A stretch of DNA of 64,000 bases from NCBI GenBank assembly GCA_965200095.1, contig OZ241350.1, positions 1,922,001-1,986,000 on the forward strand. Direction: 5' to 3'. Numbering within the stretch: position 1 is the stretch's first letter; each line of letters starts with the position of its first letter. Positions 18,078-26,800 of the stretch are shown here, piece after piece. Under the pieces are notes generated by a model. That model searched no databases. It worked only from the letters and a program-made list of their open reading frames with translations, and was not told the origin of the DNA. Position numbers and translations under genes: made by a program. This stretch comes from JANQOH01 sp965200095 (GTDB lineage Bacteria; Pseudomonadota; Alphaproteobacteria; UBA7887).

Positions 18078-18124
18078 CCGGAGCGATCGGCCGCGCCATC
18101 GTCAAGCCCGCGCCGGCGCCATCG

Positions 18125-18210
18125 GCAATTCTCATTTTGGCCCATGGCGCCGCGGCGGGTTGGTTGCGGTCGCTCCCAGGGGGCAACGTCCATCGCCAAA
18201 ACGAGAATCG
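18125..18210. repeat. 86-bp palindromic element (GCAATTCTC family)
   Basis: The left end GCAATTCTCATTTTGGC and the right end GCCAAAACGAGAATCG are imperfect terminal inverted repeats, with a core containing CGCTCCCAGG. The same ends and core occur at 46597-46680. A lone right-end-like sequence (CGAAACGAGAATCGCCG) lies at about 18365-18381. The rest of 18211-18403 shows nothing coding. Confidence 0.75.
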
Positions 18211-18403
18211 ATGCGCCGCCATGTCAAGGCCGGCGCGGGTCGGCGAGACGCCCCCGCATCCGCCGGGGCAGGCTCGCTCCCGAGGATAACCGAAGCCGAT
18301 CCGCCGTGTCGCAGTAAAGCCCGTCGCCGGATGCTCATCGAGCTGGAGGCGCGTCGCCGCAGCCCGAAACGAGAATCGCCGCAACCCCGGGGCGTCGGGC
18401 GGC

Positions 18404-19660
18404 TCAGGTCGCCGGGCGGACCAGAACGTGTCGCTTGCGGCCCGCCGATAATTTGATCGTCCCGTCCGCCGAAACGTCCGCATCGCTCACCGTCCGCTCT
18501 TCCGACGCGATCGCGACGCCGTTCACGCGGGCGCCGCCGCCGCGGATCAGGCGCCGCGCCTCGGCGTTCGACGCGCACAGGCCGGCGATGCGGAAGAGCC
18601 GGAAGGCGGTCACGCCGGCCGCGAGTTCGGCCCGGTCCACGGCGACCGAGGGGAGGGCGTCGCCATGCGCGCCGTCGTCGAACGTCCGCCGCGCCGTTTC
18701 CGCCGCCGCCCGCGCCGCGTCCGCGCCGTGGCGCAAGGTCGTCGCCGCGTCGGCGAGGGTTTTCTTGGCCTCGTTGATCTCGCGTCCCTCCAGCCGCTCG
18801 AGCTGCGCGATCTCCTCAAGCGGCAGGTCGGTGAACAGGCGCAGGAAGCGGCCCACGTCGGAATCCTCGGTGTTGCGCCAGAACTGCCAGTAGTCCCAGG
18901 GCGACAGGCGGTCGGCGTTGAGCCATACGGCGCCCTCGGCCGTCTTGCCCATCTTGGCGCCGGAAGCGGTCTCGATCAGCGGCGCCGTAAGGCCGAACAG
19001 CGCCCGGCCGTCGACCCGTCTCGCGAGTTCGACGCCGGCGACGATGTTCCCCCACTGGTCCGACCCGCCCATCTGCAGCACGCAGCCGCGCCGCCGCGCC
19101 AGTTCGAGGAAATCGTAAGCCTGGAGCACCATATAGTTGAATTCGAGGAAACTGAGCGGCTGTTCGCGGTCGAGACGCCGCTTCACCGAGTCCGACGCCA
19201 ACATGCGGTTGACCGAGAAGAACCGCCCGTAATCGCGCAAAAAATCAAGATAATCCAGATTCGCAAGCCAGTCCGCATTATCGACCAGAACGGCGTCCGA
19301 CGGCCCGTCTCCGAATTTCAGAAACGACTCGAATATCCCCTGTATAGAGCGTTTGTTCTTTTCGATAATTTCGTCGGACAGCATCTGCCGCGACGAATCG
19401 CGCCCCGACGGGTCGCCGATCCGCGTGGTGCCGCCGCCGAGCAGCACGATCGGCTTGTGGCCGGTCTGTTGCAGCCGCCGCAGAAGCATGATCTGCACCA
19501 GGCTGCCGACGTGGAGGCTGTCGGCGGTGGCGTCGAATCCGATATATGCGGTGATCGCCCCGTCGGCGGCGGCGCGGTCCAGGGAGTCGATATGGGTGCA
19601 CTGATGCACATACCCCCGCGCCGTCAGCGCGCGGAGGAACGCGGATCGCGGTTCGGGCAT
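18404..19660 (-). CDS. tyrS: Tyrosyl-tRNA synthetase
   Basis: 418 residues. Class I Rossmann core: AYIGFDATADSLHVGSLVQI carries the HIGH-equivalent (LHVG), the tyrosine-binding region is YMVLQAYDFLEL, GGSDQWGN precedes the nucleotide loop, and the KMSKS equivalent is KMGKT. A C-terminal S4 RNA-binding domain is evident (SNAEARRLIRGGGARVNG). Charges tRNA(Tyr) in the cytoplasm. It is divergent from anmK across 74 nt. Confidence 0.96.
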   Translation of the reverse strand: MPEPRSAFLRALTARGYVHQCTHIDSLDRAAADGAITAYIGFDATADSLHVGSLVQIMLLRRLQQTGHKPIVLLGGGTTRIGDPSGRDSSRQMLSDEIIEKNKRSIQGIFESFLKFGDGPSDAVLVDNADWLANLDYLDFLRDYGRFFSVNRMLASDSVKRRLDREQPLSFLEFNYMVLQAYDFLELARRRGCVLQMGGSDQWGNIVAGVELARRVDGRALFGLTAPLIETASGAKMGKTAEGAVWLNADRLSPWDYWQFWRNTEDSDVGRFLRLFTDLPLEEIAQLERLEGREINEAKKTLADAATTLRHGADAARAAAETARRTFDDGAHGDALPSVAVDRAELAAGVTAFRLFRIAGLCASNAEARRLIRGGGARVNGVAIASEERTVSDADVSADGTIKLSAGRKRHVLVRPAT

Positions 19661-19734
19661 GGTCCGGCTTCGGCAGGGGGCGGGCGCGCGCCGGTTAGCA
19701 CGCCGCGGCGGCGCCCGGCAACCGGGAGCGACAG

Positions 19735-20862
19735 GTGATCCGGGCGATCGGGCTGATGAGCGGGACTTCGGCCGACGGGGTGGACGCCGCCGCCGTCGAG
19801 ACCGACGGGCGGGGCCGCGTCGTTCGCGGCCCGTGGCTCACGGTCGCCTACGACTCCGCCCTCCGCCGCCGCCTGCAGGCGCTCGACCCCGGCAACGCCG
19901 CCGCCCTGCGCGCCGTGGAGAGCGACATGACCGAGGTCCACATCGCCGCCGTCGCCTCGCTGTCGGCGCGCCTCGACCGTCCGGCGTCGGTTGTCGGCTT
20001 CCACGGCCACACGGTCCATCACGACCCGGACCGCGGAGTCACGCGGCAGATCGGCGACGCGGCGCGGCTGGCGGCGGCGTGCGGAGTCGATGTCGTCGCC
20101 GATTTCCGCAGCGCCGATATCGCCGCAGGCGGGCAGGGCGCGCCGCTTGCGCCGCTTTATCACGCGGCGCTTGCCGCCGGTCTCGAAAAGCCTATCGCAG
20201 TCCTCAATCTCGGCGGCGTCGCCAATGTGACCTGGCTCGACGGCGCGCCGTCCCCCGACGCCGGAGCGGGGGACATCCGCGCCTTCGACACCGGCCCCGG
20301 CAATGCGCTGCTCGACGACTGGGCGCAACGCCGCACCGGCGCGCCCCTGGACCGCGACGGGCGGCTCGCCGCCGCCGGCGCCGTCGACGAAAGCCGCCTC
20401 GGGGCGCTGATGGCCGACCCCTGGTTCGCGACGCCGCCGCCGAAATCGCTCGACCGCAACCGTTTCGCCCCGCGCGCCGCCCGCGCCCTCGACGGGCTTT
20501 CGCCGGCCGACGGCGCGGCGACCCTCGTGGCGTTCACCGCCGCCGCCGTCGCCGCCGCGCGCGACCGTCTGCCGCGGGCGCCGGCACGGTGGCTGGCGTG
20601 CGGCGGCGGGCGGCGCAACCCGGTGTTGATGGAGGCGCTCCGTCGCCGCCTCGGCGCCCCTGTGGATCCCGTCGAGGCGGTGGGATGGGAAGGCGACGCG
20701 CTGGAGGCTCAGGCCTTCGCCTGGCTCGCCGTGCGCAGCCTTCGCGGCCTGCCTCTCAGCCTGCCGGACACCACCGGCGTCGCCGCGCCCTGCCGCGGCG
20801 GACGGACTTTCCCGGCCCCTCAGCCGGCGGCCGGAAGCGCGTCCAGACGCTCCCGCACATAG
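19735..20862 (+). CDS. anmK: Anhydro-N-acetylmuramic acid kinase
   Basis: 375 residues from a GTG at 19735. The ATP-binding GLMSGTSADGVDAAAVE at the N-terminus, GFHGHTVHHDPD, the catalytic-base region VADFRSADIAAGGQGAPLAP, FDTGPGNALLDDW and the C-terminal CGGGRRNPVLM are all AnmK hallmarks. It opens and phosphorylates 1,6-anhydro-MurNAc to MurNAc-6-phosphate in murein recycling. The divergent tyrS-anmK arrangement is common in proteobacteria. The last 43 nt overlap the convergent hydrolase gene, and the C-terminal tail is poorly conserved. Confidence 0.95.
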   Translation: MIRAIGLMSGTSADGVDAAAVETDGRGRVVRGPWLTVAYDSALRRRLQALDPGNAAALRAVESDMTEVHIAAVASLSARLDRPASVVGFHGHTVHHDPDRGVTRQIGDAARLAAACGVDVVADFRSADIAAGGQGAPLAPLYHAALAAGLEKPIAVLNLGGVANVTWLDGAPSPDAGAGDIRAFDTGPGNALLDDWAQRRTGAPLDRDGRLAAAGAVDESRLGALMADPWFATPPPKSLDRNRFAPRAARALDGLSPADGAATLVAFTAAAVAAARDRLPRAPARWLACGGGRRNPVLMEALRRRLGAPVDPVEAVGWEGDALEAQAFAWLAVRSLRGLPLSLPDTTGVAAPCRGGRTFPAPQPAAGSASRRSRT

Positions 20863-21476
20863 CCTCCGACGAGCGCCGCGAGCGTGTCGAGTTCGCCTTC
20901 GAAGAAATGGTCCGCGGTCTCCACGAGACGGTGGTCGATCTCCACGCCGCGCTGGCGCGACAGCCGATCCGCGAGTTCCTTCACCGTCTCCGCCGGGACG
21001 ACGGTATCGGCGGCGCCGTGGACGATCTGGCCCGATACGGGGCAGGGGGCGAGAAACGAGAAGTCGTGTGTGTTGGCCGGCGGCGCGACGGCCACGAAGC
21101 CGCCGACCTCCGGCCGCCGCATGAGCAGCTGCATGGCGATCCACGAACCGAACGAGAAACCGCCGATCCAGCAGGCGCGCGCGTCCGGGTTGTGGCCCTG
21201 GAGCCAGTCCAGCGCCGAGGCGGCGTCGCTCAACTCCCCCACGCCTTCGTCGTAGCGCCCCTCGCTCCGCCCGACGCCGCGGAAATTGAAGCGCAACGCC
21301 GAAAAGCCCAGCCGCGCGAAGACGCGGAACAGCGTATAGACGACCTTGTTGTTCATGCTGCCGCCATATTGCGGATGGGGGTGCAGCAGCAGCGCGACCG
21401 GCGGGTGGTCCGGCCCGCCGTGCTGGTAGCGGCCTTCCAGCCGCCCTTCCGGGCCATTGAAAACGATCTCGGGCAC
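20820..21476 (-). CDS. Alpha/beta hydrolase (COG2945-like)
   Basis: 218 residues. It opens with the LLLHPHPQYGGSMNN oxyanion segment typical of this small hydrolase group. The nucleophile elbow is GGFSFGSW (Ser), the acid lies in HGAADTVVPAE, and the catalytic His in TADHFFEGE. It has no lid domain and no signal peptide, so it is probably a cytoplasmic esterase of unknown substrate. It lies convergent to anmK and divergent from the isc operon. Confidence 0.85.
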   Translation of the reverse strand: MPEIVFNGPEGRLEGRYQHGGPDHPPVALLLHPHPQYGGSMNNKVVYTLFRVFARLGFSALRFNFRGVGRSEGRYDEGVGELSDAASALDWLQGHNPDARACWIGGFSFGSWIAMQLLMRRPEVGGFVAVAPPANTHDFSFLAPCPVSGQIVHGAADTVVPAETVKELADRLSRQRGVEIDHRLVETADHFFEGELDTLAALVGGYVRERLDALPAAG

Positions 21477-21596
21477 GCGGCGCCTCCAGCGGTCGTTTCC
21501 CGGCGCGGGGCCTTCGCGACGCCTCCCGGGGCGTTACGTCCGAGTATGGGACTCGGATTAGGGCGCCCCTTGTCGCGCCGGCGGGCAGTCGCCCGG

Positions 21597-21625
21597 TTGA
21601 CTCTCACGCTCGGGAATAATATATG
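21597..21625 (+). promoter_or_regulatory. Candidate promoter of the cysE-isc operon
   Basis: TTGACT at 21597-21602 and TATATG at 21620-21625 are 17 nt apart, within an otherwise GC-rich leader, 93 nt before cysE. Because iscR is the second gene, IscR autoregulation here is likely, but I cannot identify its operator with certainty. Confidence 0.45.
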
Positions 21626-21717
21626 CGCGGCATGACGAAGGACGCGACGATCCCGCGCCGCGCCTCGCCCGGTCGCGCGAGGCGCCGCCTTCATAGCACG
21701 ACCGGCGCGGCCTGACC

Positions 21718-22443
21718 ATGTTCGCGCGCATGGCGGAGGATATACGGACAATCATGGCGCACGATCCGGCCGCGCGTTCGCGGCTCGAGGTGGCGCTCTG
21801 CTATCCGGGGTTTCACGCGGTCATCCTCTACCGCTTCGCGCATTTCCTGTGGCGGCGCCGGCTCAAGCTGGCGGGCCGTTTCGTGTCCCATGTCGGGCGT
21901 TTCCTCACCGGCATCGAGATCCATCCCGGCGCGGCGATCGGGCGCCGCCTGTTCGTCGATCACGGCATGGGCGTCGTCGTCGGCGGCACTGCGGTCGTCG
22001 GCGACGATGTCACGCTCTATCAGGGGGTGACCCTGGGCGGCACGTCGCTGGAGCGCGGCGTCAAGCGCCACCCGACCCTCGAGGACGGCGTCATCGTCGG
22101 CGCGGGGGCGAGCGTGCTGGGGCCGTTCTCGGTGGGGAAGGGCGCGCGTATCGGCGCCAATGCGGTCGTCGTCGCTGAGGTCGCGCCGGGGGCGACAGTG
22201 GTCGGCATCCCTGCGAAACCGCTGGGCGGGCCGCGCAAGGCGGCGCGCAACGACGACGACTTCCTCGCCTACGGAACCCCCGACAAGATGCCGGACCCGG
22301 TCGCCCGCGGCCTCGAGGGGCTGCTCGACAAGGTCACCGAACTCACGGCGCGCGTGAAGGCGCTGGAAGCCGCGCGCGACGCGCCGGCGCCCGGGTTCGA
22401 CGGCGACCGGCCCGCCGAAGGGCGCGAGGAGCGCGCGTCGTGA
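21718..22443 (+). CDS. cysE: Serine O-acetyltransferase (short, EpsC type)
   Basis: 241 residues. The N-terminus FARMAEDIRTIMAHDPAARS is the short helical domain of EpsC-type enzymes. The left-handed beta-helix follows, with the active-site run GIEIHPGAAIGRRLFVDHGM, then GDDVTLYQGVTLGGT and VGIPAKPL. It makes O-acetylserine for cysteine synthesis, supplying the sulfur donor used by the desulfurases encoded just downstream. The stop overlaps the iscR start as GTGA. Confidence 0.93.
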   Translation: MFARMAEDIRTIMAHDPAARSRLEVALCYPGFHAVILYRFAHFLWRRRLKLAGRFVSHVGRFLTGIEIHPGAAIGRRLFVDHGMGVVVGGTAVVGDDVTLYQGVTLGGTSLERGVKRHPTLEDGVIVGAGASVLGPFSVGKGARIGANAVVVAEVAPGATVVGIPAKPLGGPRKAARNDDDFLAYGTPDKMPDPVARGLEGLLDKVTELTARVKALEAARDAPAPGFDGDRPAEGREERAS

Positions 22444-22928
22444 AACTGGGCGCCAGGGGGCGCTACGCCGTCATGGCGATGGTCGACCTCGCGTCCGAGA
22501 GCGGCGACGCCCCGGTCGCCCTGTCGGAGATCGCCGGGCGGCAGGAGATCTCGCTCCCCTATCTCGAACAACTGTTCCGCAAACTGCGCCAGGGCGGCCT
22601 CGTCGGCAGCGTGCGCGGCCCCGGCGGCGGTTACGTCCTGGTCCGGGCGGCGGACGAAATCCGTATCGCGGACATTATTTTCGCGGTCGACGAGCCGGTC
22701 CGCGCGACCCGCTGCGCGCCGGGGTCGGGAAGCGGCTGCAAGAGCGATTCCAGCCGCTGCCTCACCCACGACCTGTGGGCGGAGCTCGGCAATCAGATTT
22801 GCCTGTTCCTCAGCGCCGTCACGCTGGCGGACGTATGCGACCGCCGGGTTCTGGGGATCAGCGGTTTCGCCTACCCGCCGCGCCGCCGGCCCGGCGCCGA
22901 GGAAACCCGCGGAGCGGGCGCGCCATGA
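22440..22928 (+). CDS. iscR: Rrf2-family [2Fe-2S] regulator IscR
   Basis: 162 residues from GTG 22440. The Rrf2 winged helix opens MKLGARGRYAVMAMVDLA, with ISLPYLEQLFRKLRQGGLV as recognition helix and GPGGGYVLVR as wing. Three cluster-ligand cysteines are in CAPGSGSGC and SSRCLTH, the C-x7-C-x6-C-like spacing of IscR rather than NsrR. It senses Fe-S status and represses the isc operon. It is fused by GTGA and ATGA overlaps to cysE and the first desulfurase. Confidence 0.93.
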   Translation: MKLGARGRYAVMAMVDLASESGDAPVALSEIAGRQEISLPYLEQLFRKLRQGGLVGSVRGPGGGYVLVRAADEIRIADIIFAVDEPVRATRCAPGSGSGCKSDSSRCLTHDLWAELGNQICLFLSAVTLADVCDRRVLGISGFAYPPRRRPGAEETRGAGAP

Positions 22929-24049
22929 CCGGTCCCGCCTACTGCGACTACAACGCCGGCGCGCCGGTCCGGCCCGCCGTCGCGGAGGAAGTCGCGCGCG
23001 CCCTGACCGCCGGCGGCAATCCGTCCTCCGTGCACGCGGTCGGACGCGCCGCGCGCGCCACGGTCGAGACCGCGCGCGAAAGGGTGGCCCGGCTGGTCGG
23101 CGCGCCCCCGGAGCGGGTGGTCTTCGTCGGCGGCGGGACCGAGGCCAACAATCTCGCCCTTGCGGGAATCGCCCATGCGTCGGTCGTCGTCTCGGCGATC
23201 GAGCACGAGTCCGTGCTCGCCGCGGCTCCCGAAGCCGCGCGGGTCGCGCCGCGCGGCGACGGACGGGTGGACCTCGCGGCGCTCGAGGAGGCGCTGGCGC
23301 GGGCGGCCGCGCCCGCCCTCGTCGCGGTCATGCTGGCGAACAACGAGACGGGGGTTGTCCAGCCCGTCGCGGAGGCGGCGCGTCTCGCCCGCGCATACGG
23401 CGCGCGCGCGCATTGCGACGCCGTCCAGGCGCCGGGCCGCATCGCCGTCGACATGACGGCGCTCGGCGTCGACTCGCTCAGCCTGTCGGCGCACAAGATC
23501 GGCGGTCCGCAAGGCGTCGGCGCGCTGGTCCTCGGCGACGGCGTGGCCGTGGCGCCGCTGCTGCGCGGCGGCGGCCAGGAGCGCCGGCGGCGCGCCGGCA
23601 CCGAGAACGTCGCCGCCATTGCCGGGTTCGGCGTCGCCGCGCATGAGGCGCGGGACAGCGGCGGCGAGGCGCTCCGCGCGACCGCGTTGCGCGACCGCTT
23701 CGAACGCGAGCTCCGGGCGCGCATCCCCGAGGCCGCGGTCCATGGCGGGGAGGGGCCGCGTCTGGGCAACACGAGCTGCGTCGGCCTGCCGGGCGTCGCG
23801 GCCGAGCTGCAGGTCATCGCCTGCGACCTCGCCGGGGTCGCCGTCAGCGCCGGAGCGGCGTGCAGTTCGGGCAAGGTGGCGGCGAGTCACGTGCTGCGCG
23901 CCATGGGGGTCGGCGAGCGCGCCGCCGGCGAGGCGATCAGGGTGAGTTTCGGCTGGGCGAGCCGCGACGACGATGTCGATCGCCTATGCGCGGCCCTGTT
24001 CGCCCTGTATGAACGCGGACGCGCCCGGCGGATGGCGCGCGCCGCATGA
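22925..24049 (+). CDS. Cysteine desulfurase, NifS-like, first copy
   Basis: 374 residues of PLP fold-type I. It opens YCDYNAGAPVRPAVAEEVA, carries GGGTEANNLALAG, the cofactor region CDAVQAPGRIAVDM, and the Schiff-base Lys in SLSAHKIGGPQG. The catalytic-Cys loop is SAGAACSSGKVAASHVLRAMG. It is shorter and clearly diverged from the adjacent IscS. A double desulfurase before iscU is seen in alphaproteobacterial isc operons. Whether both feed IscU is not known from sequence; tRNA thiolation is an alternative role. Confidence 0.92.
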   Translation: MTGPAYCDYNAGAPVRPAVAEEVARALTAGGNPSSVHAVGRAARATVETARERVARLVGAPPERVVFVGGGTEANNLALAGIAHASVVVSAIEHESVLAAAPEAARVAPRGDGRVDLAALEEALARAAAPALVAVMLANNETGVVQPVAEAARLARAYGARAHCDAVQAPGRIAVDMTALGVDSLSLSAHKIGGPQGVGALVLGDGVAVAPLLRGGGQERRRRAGTENVAAIAGFGVAAHEARDSGGEALRATALRDRFERELRARIPEAAVHGGEGPRLGNTSCVGLPGVAAELQVIACDLAGVAVSAGAACSSGKVAASHVLRAMGVGERAAGEAIRVSFGWASRDDDVDRLCAALFALYERGRARRMARAA

Positions 24050-24068
24050 GAACGGCTGGAGAATGGCA

Positions 24069-25307
24069 ATGACCGTATCGCGCGGCGGAAGCAACATCAC
24101 GCTCCCGATCTATCTCGACAACCAGGCGACCACGCCGGTGGACCCGCGCGTGCTCGACGCGATGATGCCCTATTTCAGGGAGAAATTCGGCAATCCCCAT
24201 TCGCGCAGCCATGCCTATGGATGGGAAGTCGAGGAGGCCGTCGAGGAAGCGCGCGCCCGGGTCGCGGCGATCGTCGGCGCCGACCCGAAGGAGATCGTCT
24301 TCACCTCCGGGGCGACCGAATCCAACAATCTGGCGATCAAGGGCGTCGCGCATTTCTACGGCGACCGCAAGCGGCACATCGTCACCGTGCTCACCGAGCA
24401 CAAATGCGTGCTCGACTCCTGCCGGCACCTCCAGCAGGAGGGCTTCGAGATCGACTATCTGCCGGTCCGGCCCAACGGGTTGATCGACCTCGACCGGCTG
24501 AACGACGCGATCGGCGAGCGCACGGCGCTGGTTTCGGTCATGGGGGTCAACAACGAGATCGGGGTCATCCAGCCGCTCGCCGAGATCGGCGCCCTGTGCC
24601 GCGAGCGCGGCGTGTTCTTCCACAGCGACTGCGCTCAGGCGGTCGGCAAAATCCCGCTCGACGTCAATGAGATGAACATCGACCTCATGAGCATCTCCGG
24701 GCACAAGGTCTACGGCCCCATGGGCGTCGGCGCGCTTTATGTCCGCCGCCGCCCGCGGGTGCGCCTGCGGGCGCTCATCGACGGCGGCGGGCAGGAGCGC
24801 GGGATGCGTTCGGGCACCCTGCCGGCGCCCCTCTGTATCGGCCTCGGCGCCGCCTGCCGCATCGCCCGGGACGAAATGCCGGCGGAGACCGAACGGGTGC
24901 GCATGCTGGCGCGGCGTCTGAACGACGGCATCGTGGGCCGCCTCGACGAGGTGATCCTCAACGGAGACGCCGAATGCCGCGTCGCCGGCAACCTCAATCT
25001 CAGTTTCTCCTGCGTCGAGGGGGAATCGCTGATGATGGCGATCAAGGACCTCGCGGTGTCGTCGGGCTCGGCCTGCACCTCGGCGTCTCTCGAACCGTCC
25101 TACGTGCTGCGGGCGCTCGGCGTCGACGAGGAGCTCGCGCACACCTCCATCCGCTTCGGCATCGGGCGCTTCAACACCGAGGCCGAGATCGACTACGCCA
25201 TCGACACCATCTGCGAGAACGTCGGCAAACTGCGCGACATGAGTCCGCTGTGGGAGATGGTGAAGGACGGCGTCGACCTGAAATCGGTCCGATGGACGGA
25301 CCATTAG
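24069..25307 (+). CDS. iscS: Cysteine desulfurase IscS
   Basis: 412 residues. The ATG at 24069 is preferred because GGAGA (24058-24062) lies 6 nt upstream, whereas the ATG at 24063 directly abuts it. Motifs: YLDNQATTPVDPRVLDAMMP, TSGATESNNLAIKG, cofactor SDCAQAVGKIPLDV, PLP-Lys in SISGHKVYGPMGVGALY, the catalytic-Cys loop SSGSACTSASLEPSYVLRAL, and the C-terminal tail PLWEMVKDGVDLKSVRW that contacts IscU. Supplies persulfide sulfur to IscU. Confidence 0.96.
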   Translation: MTVSRGGSNITLPIYLDNQATTPVDPRVLDAMMPYFREKFGNPHSRSHAYGWEVEEAVEEARARVAAIVGADPKEIVFTSGATESNNLAIKGVAHFYGDRKRHIVTVLTEHKCVLDSCRHLQQEGFEIDYLPVRPNGLIDLDRLNDAIGERTALVSVMGVNNEIGVIQPLAEIGALCRERGVFFHSDCAQAVGKIPLDVNEMNIDLMSISGHKVYGPMGVGALYVRRRPRVRLRALIDGGGQERGMRSGTLPAPLCIGLGAACRIARDEMPAETERVRMLARRLNDGIVGRLDEVILNGDAECRVAGNLNLSFSCVEGESLMMAIKDLAVSSGSACTSASLEPSYVLRALGVDEELAHTSIRFGIGRFNTEAEIDYAIDTICENVGKLRDMSPLWEMVKDGVDLKSVRWTDH

Positions 25308-25359
25308 GCTGTGCGGGGAGACCCGCCGCGGCAGGAACCACGCAAGGAGGCAGTCGGAT

Positions 25360-25761
25360 ATGGCGTATAACGACAAGGTGATCGAGCACTATGAGAACCC
25401 GCGCAATGTGGGGTCGCTCGACAAGACGGACCGGCAGGTGGGCACCGGCCTGGTCGGCGCGCCGGCCTGCGGCGACGTGATGAAGTTGCAGATCAGGGTC
25501 GGCGACGACGGCGTGATCGAGGACGCCAGGTTCAAGACCTTCGGCTGCGGTTCGGCCATCGCCTCGAGTTCGCTGGCCACGGAATGGATCAAGGGCAAGT
25601 CGGTCGCCGACGCGGCGGAGATCAGGAACACGCACATCGCCGAGCACCTGTCGCTGCCGCCCGTCAAGATCCATTGCTCGGTTCTCGCCGAGGACGCAAT
25701 CAAGGCGGCGATCGCCGACTATCGCACCAAGCAGGCGGACCTGTCGCCGGATGCCGACTGA
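25360..25761 (+). CDS. iscU: Fe-S cluster scaffold IscU
   Basis: 133 residues. Scaffold ligands are visible at Cys37 and Asp39 (GAPACGDVM), Cys63 (FKTFGCGSAIASSS) and Cys106 (HCSVLAE). The HscA-binding LPPVK motif sits at 99-103, just before Cys106. A GGAGG-type site (about 25345) precedes the ATG. It assembles 2Fe-2S clusters from IscS sulfur and releases them through the HscA/HscB chaperones encoded downstream. The 3' end overlaps iscA by 11 nt. Confidence 0.97.
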   Translation: MAYNDKVIEHYENPRNVGSLDKTDRQVGTGLVGAPACGDVMKLQIRVGDDGVIEDARFKTFGCGSAIASSSLATEWIKGKSVADAAEIRNTHIAEHLSLPPVKIHCSVLAEDAIKAAIADYRTKQADLSPDAD

Positions 25762-26143
25762 CCCGATGCCGGCGCAGTCGAAGGCGGTCCGGGCGGCGCC
25801 GGCGCGCGCACGTCCGCCGATGGTGCGGCTGACCGACGCGGCCGCCGACCGCATCCGCCATCTGCTCGCGCGGCGGGGCAGGGATTCGGCGGGCATTCGC
25901 GTCGGCGTGCGTCACGCCGGCTGTTCGGGACTCGCCTACAACCTCGAATATGCCGACTCGGTGGGGCCGTTCGACGAAGTGGTGGAAGACAAGGGGGTGA
26001 CGGTGCTCATCGACCCGAAGGCGGTGATGTTTCTCATCGGCGCCGAGATGGATTTCGTCGAGGAAAGATTGCGCGCCGGCTTCACCTTCAACAACCCGAA
26101 CGTCAAGGGCGAATGCGGCTGCGGCGAATCGTTCCACGTGTAG
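25751..26143 (+). CDS. iscA: A-type Fe-S carrier IscA
   Basis: 130 residues with a Pro/Ala-rich N-terminal extension of about 24 residues ahead of the conserved VRLTDAAADRIRHLLA. The three A-type ligand cysteines are present: HAGCSGLAYN and the C-terminal GECGCGESFHV. It shuttles 4Fe-4S or 2Fe-2S clusters to apo-proteins. The start lies inside the iscU 3' end. An alternative start at the internal Met24 would remove the extension. Confidence 0.95.
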   Translation: MPTDPMPAQSKAVRAAPARARPPMVRLTDAAADRIRHLLARRGRDSAGIRVGVRHAGCSGLAYNLEYADSVGPFDEVVEDKGVTVLIDPKAVMFLIGAEMDFVEERLRAGFTFNNPNVKGECGCGESFHV

Positions 26144-26165
26144 GCGCGCCGCTTCCCGTCGCACG

Positions 26166-26795
26166 ATGACCGCAACCTCGCGCCCTGCGGCGACTCCCGC
26201 CCGCTGCCGGTCGTGCAAGGGGCGGCGGGACCCGGACGCCGCCTTCTGCGGCGTCTGCGGCGCCGTGCAGCCGCCGGGGCCCGCCGACCATTTCGCGCGC
26301 CTCGGCCTCGCGCGCGGATTCGCCGTCGACACCGCCGACCTCGAGCGGCGCTATTTCGCCCTTCAACGCAAGCTCCACCCGGACCGCTTCGCCGGCCGTC
26401 CGGCGACCGAGCGCGCGCTGTCGATGCAGCATTCGACGGCGCTCAACGAGGCTTACGGCGTGCTCGCGGACCCGCTGCGCCGCGCCGAATATCTGCTGTC
26501 GCTGCTCGGCGTGACCGTCAATGCCGAGACCGGCAATCGCGCCACCGACCCGGAGGTCCTCGCCGAGGCGATGGAGGACCGCGAGGCGGCCATGGAGGCG
26601 GGGGATACCGCCGCCGTGGACCGGCTGGCGGCCGGCGCGAAGGAGCGCCGCGCCGCCTGCGAGGACGAGCTCGCCCGATCTTTCGCGGCGGAGGACGCCG
26701 AAGCCGCCGCCCGTCTCGCGACGCGGCTGAAATATCTCGACGCTCTCGCCGGCGAGTTGCGCGCGCGGCGCCGTATCGTCGCCGAAGCCGTCTGA
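26166..26795 (+). CDS. hscB: J-domain co-chaperone HscB with N-terminal tetracysteine module
   Basis: 209 residues. Residues 14-31 contain CRSC and CGVC, a four-cysteine zinc-binding motif like that of eukaryotic HSC20/HSCB and absent from the E. coli protein. The J-domain follows, with LERRYFALQRKLHPDRFAG carrying HPD. The C-terminal three-helix domain (about 115-205) binds IscU in the family. It stimulates HscA ATPase during cluster transfer. Located 22 nt after iscA and directly before hscA. Confidence 0.93.
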   Translation: MTATSRPAATPARCRSCKGRRDPDAAFCGVCGAVQPPGPADHFARLGLARGFAVDTADLERRYFALQRKLHPDRFAGRPATERALSMQHSTALNEAYGVLADPLRRAEYLLSLLGVTVNAETGNRATDPEVLAEAMEDREAAMEAGDTAAVDRLAAGAKERRAACEDELARSFAAEDAEAAARLATRLKYLDALAGELRARRRIVAEAV

Positions 26796-26800
26796 CGCCG

